A DNA stretch of 64,000 nt, taken from Mycobacterium sp. AT1 (lineage in GTDB: Bacteria > Actinomycetota > Actinomycetes > Mycobacteriales > Mycobacteriaceae). Below are positions 27,254 to 35,634 of the stretch, piece after piece (positions within the stretch are counted from its first letter, which is position 1; every line of letters begins with the position of its first letter). The notes below the pieces were generated by a model. It was not told the origin of the DNA and searched no databases. It saw nothing but the letters and a program-made list of their open reading frames with translations. A program made the position numbers and the translations under genes. The DNA is taken from the NCBI RefSeq assembly GCF_002043095.1, contig NZ_MVOC01000004.1, forward strand, positions 1 to 64,000. The letters are read 5' to 3'.

Positions 27254-29245
27254 GTGAGTACCCGTGCACTGACCGTTGCCGAGGCCTACCGGCAGATGGC
27301 CACAATTCGCCGATTCGAGGAGCAGATCCTCGACCTCGGCCGCGACGGAGTGATCGCCGGTTCCATCCATCTGTGCCTAGGCCAGGAAGCCATCCCGGTG
27401 GGCACGCTGGCGGCACTTCAACCCCAGGACCGGGTGCTCTCGACCTACCGCGGACACGGGTGGGCGCTGGCCTGCGGCACCGACCCCGAAGCCCTCATGG
27501 CCGAGATCGCGCAGCGCGGTGCCGGCGTCAACGGTGGCCGCGCCGGATCTCCACTGCTCAGCGATCCCGACCACGGCTTTCTGGGTGAGAATTCCATCGT
27601 CGGTGCTGGGGTTCCGATCGCCGACGGGGTGGCGCTGGCATCCCAGTACCTTGGTACCAACCGCGTCGTGGTGACCTCGATCGGCGACGGCGCCATGAAC
27701 CAGGGCGCGACCACGGAGGGCATGATCTTCGCCGCCGCACGCAACCTGCCGGTCATCTTCCTGTGTGAGAACAACGGGTGGGCCGAAATGACTGCAATCT
27801 CGGGTATCAATCGCGTCGCAGATCTGGCCGAACGGAGTCGAGGCCTGGGGATCGAAAGCCACGTCGTGGACGGCAACGACCCCTTCGCCGTCCACGACGC
27901 CGTGGTCGCCGCAGCCGAGGCCTGCCGACGTGGTGAAGGTCCAGTATTGCTGGAATGCAAGACCTTCCGGCTGTCTGGACACTACAACAAGGACGTCGAA
28001 CACTACCGCCCGAAGGACGACGCAGAGGCTGCCCGTGCCGGCGACTGCCTTCCGCGGCTCATCCGTCTCGCCATCGAGCAGGGGGCGCTGTCCGAAGACG
28101 AAATCGATGACATCGACGAGCATGTCTACACACTCGTCGACGAGGTCGCTCGCCGCGTGCGCGCGATGCCCGACCCAGCGACCACCGACGTGCACACCCA
28201 TGTCATCGCGCCCGATGACGGAGACGACGCCCGGCCCCACAGCCCTGCGGAACCGGCCAAGGACATGACCTACCTGCGCGCGATCAATCTCGCGTTACGC
28301 ACCGAACTGGACGACCGCCCCGAGGTCGCCATCTGGGGCGAGGACGTCGGATTCGCCGGCGGCATCTTCGGTGTCACACGCGGGCTTCAAAAGGACTACG
28401 GCGACCGGCGGATATTCGACACCCCCATCGCCGAAGCCGCGATACTCGGTGCGGCCGTCGGCGCAGCGATGGAGGGCATGCGGCCCGTCGTCGAAATCAT
28501 GTGGGCCGACTTCCTCTTCGTAGCGTTGGACCAGATCGTCAACCAGGCGGCGAATGTGCGCTATGTCAACCGCTCTCGACTCACCGCACCACTGGTGGTC
28601 CGTATGCAACAAGGCGTCACACCCGGGTCGTGCGCACAGCACTCGCAGAGCATCGAAGCCATTCTGGCGCACATCCCGGGGATCAAGGTCGGCCTTCCCG
28701 CGACGGCGCAGGATGCGTATTCCATGACCCGCGCCGCGGTCGCCGACCCCGACCCGACGATCCTGATCGAACACCGCAGCCTCTACCAAGAAGCTGGCCC
28801 AGTGGTCGCCGGCGGTGTGGTCGAAGCCGCCGCTGGCGCCCGCAAACACCGCGATGGTGGCGATCTCGCGATCATCACCTGGGGTTCCATGCTGCACGAA
28901 GCCCTCACTGCTGCAGACGAACTCGCCGTGAACGGTATCCAGGCCTCCGTGCTCGACCTGCGATGGCTTCGTCCGCTCGACGCTGCCGCAATCGCCGACG
29001 TCGTCCTGGCCAGCGGGGGACGCGTCGTCGTCGCGCACGAAGCCAACCTGACCGGGGGGTTCGGCGCCGAGATCGCCGCACACATCACGGAGCGGCACTT
29101 CGATGCCCTGGTTGCACCGGTATCCCGCATCGGTTTGCCCGATCTGCGCATGCCCTCGGCGCCGGCCCTACAGGCAGCGGTGTTGCCACGAGCCGCCGAC
29201 ATCATCGATGCCGCAAGCAAATTGGTGACCGCCGTCCCCGTGTAG
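27254..29245 (+). CDS. Fused alpha/beta E1 component of a 2-oxoacid (or acetoin) dehydrogenase, TPP-dependent
   Basis: A 663-residue fusion. Residues 1-330 are the E1-alpha domain with the thiamine-diphosphate motif GDGAMNQGATTEG near 144 and NN about 30 residues on; residues 338-663 are the E1-beta domain (MTYLRAINLALRTELDD; GEDVGFAGGIFGVTRGL). Start GTG 27254 after AGGAG. It decarboxylates a 2-oxoacid or cleaves acetoin and passes the acyl group to E2. Substrate class is not resolved. A linker of acidic residues joins the halves. Confidence 0.9.
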   Translation: MSTRALTVAEAYRQMATIRRFEEQILDLGRDGVIAGSIHLCLGQEAIPVGTLAALQPQDRVLSTYRGHGWALACGTDPEALMAEIAQRGAGVNGGRAGSPLLSDPDHGFLGENSIVGAGVPIADGVALASQYLGTNRVVVTSIGDGAMNQGATTEGMIFAAARNLPVIFLCENNGWAEMTAISGINRVADLAERSRGLGIESHVVDGNDPFAVHDAVVAAAEACRRGEGPVLLECKTFRLSGHYNKDVEHYRPKDDAEAARAGDCLPRLIRLAIEQGALSEDEIDDIDEHVYTLVDEVARRVRAMPDPATTDVHTHVIAPDDGDDARPHSPAEPAKDMTYLRAINLALRTELDDRPEVAIWGEDVGFAGGIFGVTRGLQKDYGDRRIFDTPIAEAAILGAAVGAAMEGMRPVVEIMWADFLFVALDQIVNQAANVRYVNRSRLTAPLVVRMQQGVTPGSCAQHSQSIEAILAHIPGIKVGLPATAQDAYSMTRAAVADPDPTILIEHRSLYQEAGPVVAGGVVEAAAGARKHRDGGDLAIITWGSMLHEALTAADELAVNGIQASVLDLRWLRPLDAAAIADVVLASGGRVVVAHEANLTGGFGAEIAAHITERHFDALVAPVSRIGLPDLRMPSAPALQAAVLPRAADIIDAASKLVTAVPV

Positions 29246-29334
29246 TCGGCGGGCTGCGACACGTTCGTGCTGTGACGACGCCGCCGCCGCGCAAACTCAC
29301 CCGTCGGTCAACCTCCCTACGACAAGGACAGCCC

Positions 29335-30672
29335 ATGCCGATTGCAGTCACCATGCCCCACCTCGGCGATACCGTCTCCGACGCCACCATCAGCCGATGG
29401 CTCCGCTCCCCCGGTGATCTGGTCGAGAAGGACGAGCCGCTCCTCGAAGTGTCCACCGACAAGGTGGACACGGAAATCACCGCCCCCGCATCAGGGCGCC
29501 TCACCGAAATCCTGTTTCACGAGGGCGACACGTCGCCGGTAGGTGTCAATCTGGCACTGATCGACGACTCGGCGTCAGCGGCGCATTCGGCCACTCCCGG
29601 TTCCGAGCCCGCCGACACCCGACGCGGTGCGCCGTACGTGACTCCCCTAGTGCGCCGCCTCGCCGCCGAACGCGGCGTCGACCTCACCGCGATGACGGGG
29701 AGCGGCGTAGGCAACCGAATTCGCAAGGCCGACGTTCTCGCTGCTGCCGGCGGCGCTGCAAGCGACGTGCCCGTCTCGCCGAGGACTCCGGCGGCCAATC
29801 CGTATCTCAGCCCTCTAGTCGGCATCCTCGTCGCACAGCGAGGCGTGGACGTCACCACCGTGCGTGGCAGCGGCCGCAACAATCGGATCCGCGCCGTAGA
29901 CATCTCGCCGCGCGGACGGCGGACCGACGCGGCTACCGCGGCGCGGCCCGATCGCACCGAGAAGCTGACCCGACTGCGAAAGGTCATCGCTGTTCGCATG
30001 GTCGAATCACTGCGCACATCAGCACAATTGACCACCGTTGTCGAAGTCGACCTCACCGCCGTCAACCACCTGAGAGGCCAACACGGAGCTGCGTTCACCG
30101 CAGCTCACGGGATCAAACTGTCGTTCACGCCCTTCTTCTTACGCGCGACAGCCACTGTGCTCGGCAGCTTCCCGACGTTCAACGCGTCACTCGACATGAC
30201 GAACGGCACCGTCACCTACCACGGCGGCATCCACCTCAACGTGGCCGTCGACACCGACCGCGGACTCGTCGCGCCGGTGATCCGCAACGCCGACTCTCTC
30301 GACATCGACGAGATCGCGTTGGTGACTCAGGATCTCGCAAACCGTGCGCGTGCCAACACCCTCACCGTCGACGACATGTCGGGGGGTACGTTCACCGTCA
30401 CGAACACCGGATCGCGGGGTGCACTCTTCGACACGCCGATCATCAATCAGCCCCAGGTCGCCATCCTCGGCACTGGCGCCGTAGTGGCTCGCGCCACCGT
30501 CATCCGTGACGAGCGCGGCAACGAGAACGTCACCGTCCGCAATATCGCCTATCTCGCGCTTACTTACGATCATCGGCTCATCGACGGCGGTGACGCGGCC
30601 CGGTTCCTCACCGCCGTCAAGGCAAGACTGGAAGCGGCCGACTTCGCAGCGGAACTCACCGCTGGGACGTAG
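29335..30672 (+). CDS. Dihydrolipoamide acyltransferase (E2) with one lipoyl and two E3-binding domains
   Basis: A 445-residue E2. Domain order: lipoyl domain 1-77 with lipoyl-lysine K43 in STDKVD; peripheral-subunit-binding domain at about 100-137 (YVTPLVRRLAAERGVDL...GNRIRKADV); a second one at about 156-192 (YLSPLVGILVAQRGVDV...NNRIRAVDI); acyltransferase domain 210-445 with the active-site DHRLIDGG near 412. Start ATG 29335 after AAGGACA. Two E3-binding domains in one chain is unusual. No E3 gene lies nearby, so a housekeeping lipoamide dehydrogenase is probably recruited. Confidence 0.9.
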   Translation: MPIAVTMPHLGDTVSDATISRWLRSPGDLVEKDEPLLEVSTDKVDTEITAPASGRLTEILFHEGDTSPVGVNLALIDDSASAAHSATPGSEPADTRRGAPYVTPLVRRLAAERGVDLTAMTGSGVGNRIRKADVLAAAGGAASDVPVSPRTPAANPYLSPLVGILVAQRGVDVTTVRGSGRNNRIRAVDISPRGRRTDAATAARPDRTEKLTRLRKVIAVRMVESLRTSAQLTTVVEVDLTAVNHLRGQHGAAFTAAHGIKLSFTPFFLRATATVLGSFPTFNASLDMTNGTVTYHGGIHLNVAVDTDRGLVAPVIRNADSLDIDEIALVTQDLANRARANTLTVDDMSGGTFTVTNTGSRGALFDTPIINQPQVAILGTGAVVARATVIRDERGNENVTVRNIAYLALTYDHRLIDGGDAARFLTAVKARLEAADFAAELTAGT

Positions 30673-30676
30673 CACC

Positions 30677-30700
30677 ATCGACGGCGGTGACGCCGCCCGG
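30677..30700 (+). repeat. Short direct repeat of the E2 active-site region, after the E2 stop codon
   Basis: The 24 bases at 30677-30700 match 30580-30603, inside the E2 gene (encoding IDGGDAAR), at 23 of 24 positions. The copy sits seven bases after the end of the E2 stop codon. It could be the remnant of a partial duplication of an E2 3' end. Confidence 0.5.
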
Positions 30701-30725
30701 GAGATGACCGCTGCGGCACAACGCT

Positions 30726-31688
30726 CTACGTCGCGTCGACCCACGCCTGCTTCGCCACCCGACGGAAGTTTCCGCCGAGCACCGCGTGGACGTCGGCATC
30801 ACTCCAACCCCGCCCGCCCAGGTGCCGGCCCAGGGCCAGGACAGTTTCCGGCGGCATCCACTGGATGGGTCCCCACTTGGTGTAGCTCTCGTCGAACAGA
30901 TGGGGGTTGCGCAGCAGCTCGTCGTTGAAGTCGGCATGGTCGAAGGAGAAGTCGCTGCTGATGCCGACGTGGTCGACTCCGATCAGGTCGACGGCGTACT
31001 CGAGGTGGCTCGTCATCGCGTCGAGAGTGGGGGTGTTGGGGCCGAGGAAGATGCCCACACCGGTGATGGCGACGACGCCGCCCGTCGCCGCGCAGGCACG
31101 GGCTTGATCGTCGGTGATGTTGCGTGGGTGGTCCCATACCGCCTTCATGCACGAATGGCTGTACACCACTGGGCCTTTGGAGACGTTGCACAAGTCAAGA
31201 CCCGTTCGGGTGCTGCAGTGTGACCCGTCGGGGACGATGCCGACCACGTTCATCTCGGCGACGATCTCGGCGCCCCATGCCGTCAGCCCGGTATCCGTCG
31301 CGTCCAGGCAACCGCTACCGGCGCGGTTGGCGTGGTTGTAGGTGGGCAGCAGGGTTCGGACGCCGAGGGCGGCCAAGGTGGCGAGATTGTCGAGGTCACC
31401 GCCGATCGGCGCGGAGTCCTCCAAGTCGAACGCCACGGCGATCCGGTCGTCGGAGGTGATGCGCTCGACGTCGTCGACGTGCGCGGCCAGTTCCAGATCA
31501 GGGTGCGCGTCGACGGCCGCTCGAAAGTGCCGGATCAGCGCGATCGTGTCGTCGAACGAGTGCGGCGAATACCCGGCGTTGACGGAGACGAAGGCACCCC
31601 CGCGACGCTGAAAGCGGGTCAGTGGCTCGACCTCGGCACCCACTTGCAACGGCAGGCAGGCGTGCTGATCCCAGAGAAGCTGCGACAT
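30726..31688 (-). CDS. M19-family membrane dipeptidase-like amidohydrolase
   Basis: A 320-residue amidohydrolase-fold protein of the renal dipeptidase family. Metal-ligand motif DQHACLP near the N-terminus (DxH), VAFDLEDSAPIGGDL, VPDGSHCS and the C-terminal GVDHVGISSDFSFDH with GGNFRRVA are family landmarks. Members cleave dipeptides, often with D-residues, or other amides. No signal peptide is seen, so it is probably cytoplasmic. It is 67 bases downstream of the C-N hydrolase gene and likely in the leuA-hydrolase-dipeptidase operon. Confidence 0.85.
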   Translation of the reverse strand: MSQLLWDQHACLPLQVGAEVEPLTRFQRRGGAFVSVNAGYSPHSFDDTIALIRHFRAAVDAHPDLELAAHVDDVERITSDDRIAVAFDLEDSAPIGGDLDNLATLAALGVRTLLPTYNHANRAGSGCLDATDTGLTAWGAEIVAEMNVVGIVPDGSHCSTRTGLDLCNVSKGPVVYSHSCMKAVWDHPRNITDDQARACAATGGVVAITGVGIFLGPNTPTLDAMTSHLEYAVDLIGVDHVGISSDFSFDHADFNDELLRNPHLFDESYTKWGPIQWMPPETVLALGRHLGGRGWSDADVHAVLGGNFRRVAKQAWVDAT

Positions 31689-31755
31689 GACTACCGATGG
31701 TGCACCACGACCGGGGTGGGCTCGCCGCTGACACGGTCGGTGTCGTGGCGCGGCG

Positions 31756-32574
31756 TCACGGCGGCCCTAGGAGCGCGGCGTACTCACCGCTCACGTCGGG
31801 GTTGAGGTGGCCGTCCCATCCGCGTGGGTCGTGGGCTCGGCGGCGCGGCTCGACGTCGGCGACGACGAGCGCGGTCTCGTCGGGGTGCGCCTGGGCCAAG
31901 ACCCGTCCATCTGGATCGACGATTCGACTGCAGCCGAGCGCACGACGCCCGTCTTGCTCACCGACGATGTCTGCCACGACGACGGTGACGGTGTTCTCCA
32001 CCGCCCGCGCGACGGGCAGCGTCTCACCGCGACTCCGCAACCGACTGGTCGGCGCGTCCACCTCGACGTGCCCGCTGTTGGTCGGAACTGCAATCAGCGC
32101 AGCGCCTTTCGCCGCGAGGATCCGTGCGGGTTCGACGTACCAGATGTCGTTGCAGATCATCATCCCGAGCGGGGTGTCGCCCAGCGCGACAACCGAAAGG
32201 TCGGTGCCGGCCGACACCACCGTTCGGTAACCGGGATAGACCTTGCGGTACACCGTCCGAACGTCTCCGTCGACCAAGAGAGCGGCCGAGCCGTAGACCG
32301 CGTCGTCGCTCCCCCGCTCGGTGAAGCCGATTACGGACGCCACTGGCGAAGATGCCAACGGTGCGACGAGTCGCCGCAACTCGTCGACGGTCAGTGCGAC
32401 GTCACGCGGGGATTGGCCAGCCGATTCGTGCGCCAGGCCGCCGAGGATCGCCTCCGGACAGCACAGCAGCCCGACTCCCGCACTCTCGCAGGCGATTAGC
32501 TGCGACGCGATCAAGTCCACGGCATCCCAGGACCCGAACGGCAGATATGGCGCTTGATAGGCCGCAACCCTCAC
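31756..32574 (-). CDS. Carbon-nitrogen hydrolase (nitrilase superfamily)
   Basis: A 272-residue amidase/nitrilase-type enzyme with its catalytic triad visible: Glu in CPEAILGG near 42, Lys in YRKVYPGY near 110 and Cys in MMICNDIWY near 140. It would hydrolyse an amide, N-carbamoyl group or similar bond. The start is four bases from the leuA-like stop, so the two are co-transcribed. The substrate is probably a pathway intermediate of this island (inference). Confidence 0.87.
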   Translation of the reverse strand: MRVAAYQAPYLPFGSWDAVDLIASQLIACESAGVGLLCCPEAILGGLAHESAGQSPRDVALTVDELRRLVAPLASSPVASVIGFTERGSDDAVYGSAALLVDGDVRTVYRKVYPGYRTVVSAGTDLSVVALGDTPLGMMICNDIWYVEPARILAAKGAALIAVPTNSGHVEVDAPTSRLRSRGETLPVARAVENTVTVVVADIVGEQDGRRALGCSRIVDPDGRVLAQAHPDETALVVADVEPRRRAHDPRGWDGHLNPDVSGEYAALLGPP

Positions 32575-32578
32575 CGCC

Positions 32579-34354
32579 TCAGTCTGTCACCATGGCTGGC
32601 ACGCACGAGCTGGCGGCGGAGAGTACGGCGTTCAGGCTCGCCGTCAACACACTGCGGTCCCGCCCAGCAGCCCAGTGAGTGCCTGCGGCGGAACGGTATT
32701 CGATGAGGGTGAGGGCCTCACTGTCGTTGCCCGCCGTGAGCGACGTTTGGTGCAAGGCGACGACGTCGACCGCGACGCCGTGGGAGCCGAGGAGTTCGGT
32801 GAGCGCCTCGATCGGTCCGACGCCGTCGTAGCAGCCGCGGTGCTCGTTGCCGCCGATCCGAATGCTCAGCTGAGTTCGCACAGTATCGGTCTGTATGTCG
32901 ATCAGGTCGACGCCGTTTACGGCGGACGGATTCAGATAGCTTCGCTCGAACAGCTCCAACAGTTGGGGTGCGTCGACTTCCAGACCAGTGTCGTCGGTGT
33001 GCTCTTGGACGCGACGGGCGAAGTCGATCTGCAGCCGCCGCGGTAGCTCGATGCCGTATGCCGCTTCCAGCAGGTACGCGATGCCGCCCTTGCCCGATTG
33101 CGAATTTACCCGGATCACGGCGTCGTAGCTGCGGCCGAGGTCGGCCGGATCGATGGGCAGGTACGGCACCCGCCACGCGATCTCGGACCCGCTTCTTCCC
33201 TCGGCGAGCGCGCGAACACGGTGTTCGGCGAAGCCCTTCTTGATGGCGTCCTGGTGCGTGCCGCTGAACGCGGTGTGGACCAGGTCGCCGACGTACGGAT
33301 GGCGTGGGTGGATCTCAATTCGATTGGCGTGCTCGACGGTTCGGCGGATCTCGTCGATGTCGGAGAAGTCGATCATGGGGTCGACACCCTGGGCGTGCAG
33401 GTTCAGGGCGAGAGTGGCGATGTCGACGTTGCCGGTACGTTCACCGTTGCCGAAGATGCAGCCTTCGACGCGTTGCGCTCCTGCCAATACGGCCAATTCG
33501 GCACAGGCGATGCCGGTCCCGCGGTCGTTGTGGGGGTGAACCGAGAGGATGACCGCGTCGCGACGGGCGAGGTTCTCGTGCATGTACTCGATCTGGTCGG
33601 CGTACACGTTCGGCGTCGCGATCTCCACGGTGGCTGGCAAGTTCAGGATCACCGGGCGTTGGGGAGTCGCGTCCCACAGTGTCGTCATGGCGTCGCAGAG
33701 TTCCAGCGCATAGTCGGGTTCGGTCAGGTTGAAGACCTCTGGTGAGAACTCGAAACGGACGTTCTCGAGGTCACCGGCGAAGTCGAGGACGTCGCGGCCG
33801 CCGGCGCAGATCAGTTCGGTCAGTGCGGCGCGGTCGTGTCCGAGGACGACGTCGCGCCACGTTGGTGCCGTCGCCGTGTACATGTGGATGACCACCTCGT
33901 TGCGGATGCCTCGGATCGAGGCGACCGTGCGTTCGATGAGGTCGCGACGGGCCGGGGTGAAGACGACGATCGTCACGTCGTCTGGCGCAACGTCGGTCTC
34001 GGCGATCAGACGGACGAAGTCGAAGTCCGTCTGAGATGCGGACGGATAACCGACCTCGATCTCGCGGTAGCCCATTGCGACCATCAGTTCGAAGAAGCGG
34101 CGCTTGCGCGCCGGGTCCATTGGCTCGGCCAGCGCCTGATTGCCGTCGCGCAGGTCGACTGACACCCACAATGGCGCAGAGGTGAGTCGGTTTGCGGGCC
34201 AATGCCGTTCAGTGAGTGGCACCGCCACACGGGAGTAGACGTCGCGGTAGCGGTGCGAGGGCATCTGCGAGTGCCGCTGCCGATTCCAGGCCGGCGCGTC
34301 GGGGGGAATGGAGCCGACGGGCGTCGAGATGTGCCGAAAGGTGTTGGTGCTCAT
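32579..34354 (-). CDS. 2-isopropylmalate-synthase paralogue (LeuA-like)
   Basis: A 591-residue protein aligning along its length with actinobacterial LeuA. Catalytic landmarks: VDLRDGNQAL near 67-74 and LSVHPHNDRGTGIA near 270-285, GNGERTGNVD and YEAVIRVNSQSGKGG-like VIRVNSQSGKGGIAYLLE; a C-terminal regulatory domain follows. Compared with M. tuberculosis LeuA from memory, substrate-proximal blocks differ (VFTPARRDLIERT; TATAPTWRDVVL) and the 57-bp tandem repeats are absent. It condenses an acyl-CoA with a 2-oxoacid. The catabolic neighbourhood suggests a specialised second copy rather than the leucine-pathway gene. Confidence 0.85.
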   Translation of the reverse strand: MSTNTFRHISTPVGSIPPDAPAWNRQRHSQMPSHRYRDVYSRVAVPLTERHWPANRLTSAPLWVSVDLRDGNQALAEPMDPARKRRFFELMVAMGYREIEVGYPSASQTDFDFVRLIAETDVAPDDVTIVVFTPARRDLIERTVASIRGIRNEVVIHMYTATAPTWRDVVLGHDRAALTELICAGGRDVLDFAGDLENVRFEFSPEVFNLTEPDYALELCDAMTTLWDATPQRPVILNLPATVEIATPNVYADQIEYMHENLARRDAVILSVHPHNDRGTGIACAELAVLAGAQRVEGCIFGNGERTGNVDIATLALNLHAQGVDPMIDFSDIDEIRRTVEHANRIEIHPRHPYVGDLVHTAFSGTHQDAIKKGFAEHRVRALAEGRSGSEIAWRVPYLPIDPADLGRSYDAVIRVNSQSGKGGIAYLLEAAYGIELPRRLQIDFARRVQEHTDDTGLEVDAPQLLELFERSYLNPSAVNGVDLIDIQTDTVRTQLSIRIGGNEHRGCYDGVGPIEALTELLGSHGVAVDVVALHQTSLTAGNDSEALTLIEYRSAAGTHWAAGRDRSVLTASLNAVLSAASSCVPAMVTD

Positions 34355-34538
34355 GGGTGGTGTCCTCGGTCAGTCGTGTCGGACAAACGACCGGCGCACG
34401 TTCGGCTCCACGTCGGGGAGCCGGTCTGGCTAGGCCCCGCCGTGGCGGCTAAGAAGTACTCCGTCGTTCGACACGTCAGCGAAGCTATCACTCCTCAGAC
34501 AAGTAGACAAGCGACGCGAGCGGGACGATGATGGGTCG
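34355..34538. promoter_or_regulatory. Divergent leuA-like/GntR promoter region with repeated AGACAAG elements
   Basis: AGACAAG occurs at 34497-34503 and again at 34505-34511, eight bases apart. The complementary TTGTC core resembles half-sites bound by FadR-group GntR regulators, and the repeats lie 27-42 bases before the GntR start. No gene is visible in the 184 bases. Confidence 0.45.
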
Positions 34539-35207
34539 ATGCCGCCCGTCCGCCGCGAGTCCCTCTCCGAGCAGGCCGCACAGCTCCTGCTCGATCGCAT
34601 CGCATCCGGCGAATGGGCCGTGGGCGCCAAGCTGCCCGGTGAAACGACCCTCGCCCCTCAACTCGGCGTCGGCCGCTCGACGGTCCGCGAGGCGATCCGC
34701 CAATTGGCCGGACGTGGCATTCTCGCCACCCGGCAGGGCGCCGGTGTCTTCGTGACCGCCCTCGAGGCGGCGGAGGACTGGGACGCGGTCTTGCGACGCG
34801 CCGACGTCGTCGCGGTGATCGAGGCCCGCATCGCCATCGAGACCGAGGCCGCAGCACTCGCGGCAGAGCGCCGCACCCAGGCCGAGCTACGCGCGATGCG
34901 CAGCGCGCTGTCGAAACGCGACGCCGAGCGGTACGGCATCGAAGAACACGTCGACGCAGACACCGCCTTTCACCGCAGTGTCGTTGTCGCAGCACATAAT
35001 CCAATCCTGCTCGAGCTGTTCGACGGGTTCACGCCACACGGTCGGCAAGCGATGATCGACATGCTGCGGATCCGCGGAGAGTTCGGCAGCGATGCCGACC
35101 ACCAGGTTCACGAACACCTCCTGGATGCGATCGTCGCCGGCGACGGAACCGCTGCGGCCCAGCTGAGCCGTGCCCACCTCCAAGCGTTGAAGGCGTTGAT
35201 GAGCTGA
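34539..35207 (+). CDS. GntR-family regulator, FadR/FCD type
   Basis: A 222-residue regulator: N-terminal winged helix ([31 protein letters not shown], about 32-62) and an FCD all-helical ligand domain with family metal-site residues ([37 protein letters not shown]). Divergent from the leuA-like operon and the likely local regulator. Effector is probably an organic acid. Confidence 0.9.
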   Translation: MPPVRRESLSEQAAQLLLDRIASGEWAVGAKLPGETTLAPQLGVGRSTVREAIRQLAGRGILATRQGAGVFVTALEAAEDWDAVLRRADVVAVIEARIAIETEAAALAAERRTQAELRAMRSALSKRDAERYGIEEHVDADTAFHRSVVVAAHNPILLELFDGFTPHGRQAMIDMLRIRGEFGSDADHQVHEHLLDAIVAGDGTAAAQLSRAHLQALKALMS

Positions 35208-35235
35208 TCCACTTGGGACAGCCGTATCCGCAGTA

Positions 35236-35571
35236 ATGCACTGCTCGTTCTGCGGTCTCGAATCTCGCCAAGTCAAGAAGCTGATCAGTGGTCCAGGTGT
35301 CTATATCTGCGACCAGTGCGTGACCAAATGCGTCACCATTCTGGACGATCCGAGCGGACCGGACACGCCGCCGTTGCGGGACCGCGCGGAGTACTCCGAT
35401 GACGCACTGCTGAAGGAACTTCCACGCATAGCGGCGACGACGGCGAACGTGGAAACGGACTTGCGCGCCCGCGTCGACGAACTCCGAGAACGCGGGGTTG
35501 CCTGGTCCGGCATCGCCGCCGCACTCGGAGTGACACGCCAGTCTGCCTGGGAACGCTTCACCCGCGAGTAG
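35236..35571 (+). CDS. ClpX-type C4 zinc-finger protein with C-terminal helix-turn-helix
   Basis: A 111-residue protein. Residues 1-35 are a ClpX-N-type zinc finger, CSFCG at 3-7 and CDQCV near 25-29, with [10 protein letters not shown] as in ClpX. The AAA+ domain is missing; instead the C-terminus ([30 protein letters not shown]) looks like a helix-turn-helix. Zinc-binding ClpX domains mediate dimerisation and adaptor contact, so this could be a small DNA-binding factor using such a dimer module (inference). Placed 28 bases after gntR. Confidence 0.8.
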   Translation: MHCSFCGLESRQVKKLISGPGVYICDQCVTKCVTILDDPSGPDTPPLRDRAEYSDDALLKELPRIAATTANVETDLRARVDELRERGVAWSGIAAALGVTRQSAWERFTRE

Positions 35572-35634
35572 AGACGACCGACTTTCCGTCACACTGGTCA
35601 CCGTGTCGCAGACTGACGTGGCTGAAGGCATCTG

